Origin: Dermacentor variabilis
Lineage: Eukaryota; Arthropoda; Arachnida; Ixodida; Ixodidae
Reading direction: 5' to 3'
Length of the DNA stretch: 64,000 nt
Assembly: GCF_050947875.1 (NCBI RefSeq)
Contig: NC_134577.1
Coordinates: forward strand, 66,901,639 to 66,965,638
Part shown: piece by piece, positions 62,658 to 64,000 of the stretch
How the letters are laid out: each line of letters begins with the position of its first letter
Position numbering within the stretch: the stretch's first letter is position 1
Translations under genes and position numbers: made by a program
Notes under the pieces: generated by a model
The model's database searches: none
What the model was told of the DNA's origin: nothing
Seen by the model: only the letters and a program-made list of their open reading frames with translations

Positions 62658-64000
62658 GTGATGTGGAGGGTCCCCGTCCTCGCCACGGAGCTCTACAGCG
62701 GCCGCGCCTCCCGCTTTCCGCCGAAGCTCCCGGAGACACCTCGTCTCCTCCTACTACTGCGACCCCGACAACAACGTACGTTACTGTTACAAATCCCCAC
62801 GATCCTGGTATATTCTACGGCCAAGATAATGTCGAAGTTGAGGACTGGCTCAACTGTATGAGCGTGTTAGCCAAAACAATTGCTGGGACCCTACCATTAT
62901 GCTAGGCGATATTCTATTGTACTTGGGAGGAACTCCTCGTGTCTGGTTCCGGACACACGAGCACGAAATCTCTAGCTGGAATGCTTTCAAGGAGAAGCTC
63001 GTCGACCTCTTTGTAAATCCCACCGGTCGGCGGCTGGCTGCTAGAAAAGAGCTTGCTACCTGAGTTCAGTGTCCTACTGAATCGTATGACTCGTACATAT
63101 AAGACCTGCTCGCTCTTTGCCGGAAAGTCGACGAGCAAATTGCCGAGCTTGACAAAGTCGGCCACGTACTTAAACGGATCGCGCATGACGCCTTCTACTT
63201 GTTGGTCTTCTGTCTGTCTGTCCACCAACAATGTGTCCACCATCGACGACATTGTCGAGGAATGCCGCCGCTTTGAGCTCGCCAAAGCTGCCGCGTCATT
63301 CCACAGTTCTCCCGGCTCCCTAACAGGGCTGCGACGTCGTCTTGTGTTGACCTTACCACTTCACCACCTTCACTCGAGGCTACAAGTCCTGCGCCGTTCC
63401 ATTCACGCCCACTTGAACCCACCATTGACCAATTAGCCCTACCGATCTCCCTCATTCAGGCTGTTGTACGGCAAGAATTTGCAAACCTAGGCTTTCCTGC
63501 TGCCTGCTCCCTCTTCCGACCCGACGCCCGACCGGTGCCGACTGCTCCGCCTCGCGGCGATCTGTATTCCCCTCCCAGATACCGCAACCCTTCCGAGTGG
63601 AGAACTCCGGACGACAAGCTCATTTGCTTCCGTTGCCTCCGTATTGGCCACATCGCTCGCCAGGGCCGCACATCCCGGACTTCGCCGTATTCATGCTCCT
63701 TTTCCCTGTCTCCTCGTCCATATGCCGACCCGCGCCGTTACTCGCCTCGCCGTATGCCTCCTACCTCTGACGTATCCGTCGATGTCAGTCTCGCTCGCTG
63801 TCACCTCTGCGCCATCGGTCCCCATCGCCCCAGCCAGGCCGCTATTCGTCGCCGACCAATTGTGGACCATCCCGGACAGAAAACTAGGCCATGCAGCTCT
63901 TGGAGGTAGTGCTGCATCACGTTCGTCCTGTCCAAATCCTCCGTTGACGCTCCTCACCAGCACGAACCTAGTTGAAGTAGACGTAGATGGTGTTCCGTTG
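62658..64000 (+). mobile_element. Ty3/gypsy-type gag and start of pol, degraded and cut by the window edge
   Basis: In pieces and several frames it reads NPHDPGIFYGQDNVEVEDW, LGDILLYLGGTPRVWFRTH, EKLVDLFVNPTGRRLAARKE, LCRKVDEQIAELDKVGHVLK and ICFRCLRIGHIARQ, then NLVEVDVDGVP just before the edge. The order is that of gag capsid, zinc knuckle and the entry to the aspartic protease. Stops and frameshifts occur (for example near 62900 and 63060), and the last Cys of the knuckle is Gly. Confidence 0.85.

Overview
This window is eukaryotic nuclear DNA, almost certainly from an ixodid (hard) tick and plausibly a metastriate. The reasons are GT-AG introns of 0.3-9 kb, at least six copies of a tRNA-headed SINE that matches the tick Ruka type, RTE-like LINEs with (TGA)n tails, a Ty3/gypsy gag of the kind common in ticks, and a diverged M13 peptidase gene of the sort ticks have in large numbers. 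The species is inference. No CRISPR, operon, ribosomal or intact tRNA feature is present.

Two protein-coding genes can be supported, both on the + strand. (1) An ERCC8/CSA orthologue, the WD40 substrate receptor of the CUL4-DDB1 transcription-coupled repair ligase. It has five clear exons between 5952 and 20048 whose splice phases all agree, and a poly-A signal at 20099. Its N-terminal exon is only tentatively placed near 3500. (2) A neprilysin-like (M13) type II membrane protein in nine exons from 33699 to 61481. Every exon junction keeps frame and the joined reading frame is 850 codons. It has a long Ser/Arg/Pro-rich cytoplasmic tail, one membrane segment and the M13 ectodomain fold signatures. 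The zinc site is gone: HEXXH reads AQLVR, the ExxxD segment is deleted or replaced, and the terminal CxxW is lost. It reads as a pseudopeptidase, and it is the most interesting protein here.

Layout. 1-3400: degenerate LINE ORF1 (minus), then a 572-bp TIR element, then unassigned sequence. 3500-20104: ERCC8, with a 3.4-kb pogo/Tigger-type transposon and other repeats in its introns. 20105-33698: intergenic sequence holding a 61-bp tandem repeat, a 1.5-kb TIR element, SINEs and LINE fragments. 33699-61481: the M13-like gene. Its introns hold an orphan endonuclease fragment, four foldback elements, a TTAA-bounded element, a nearly full RTE LINE, a degenerate TGACATGA-rich array and several long microsatellites. 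61482-64000: 3' UTR, then a putative LTR and gag of a Ty3/gypsy element that runs off the window.

The two genes show no functional link. The rest of the window records several waves of transposition. Two insertions lie 40 bp and 122 bp from M13-gene splice acceptors, and a 300-bp (TCTG)n tract ends 28 bp before the acceptor of the last exon.
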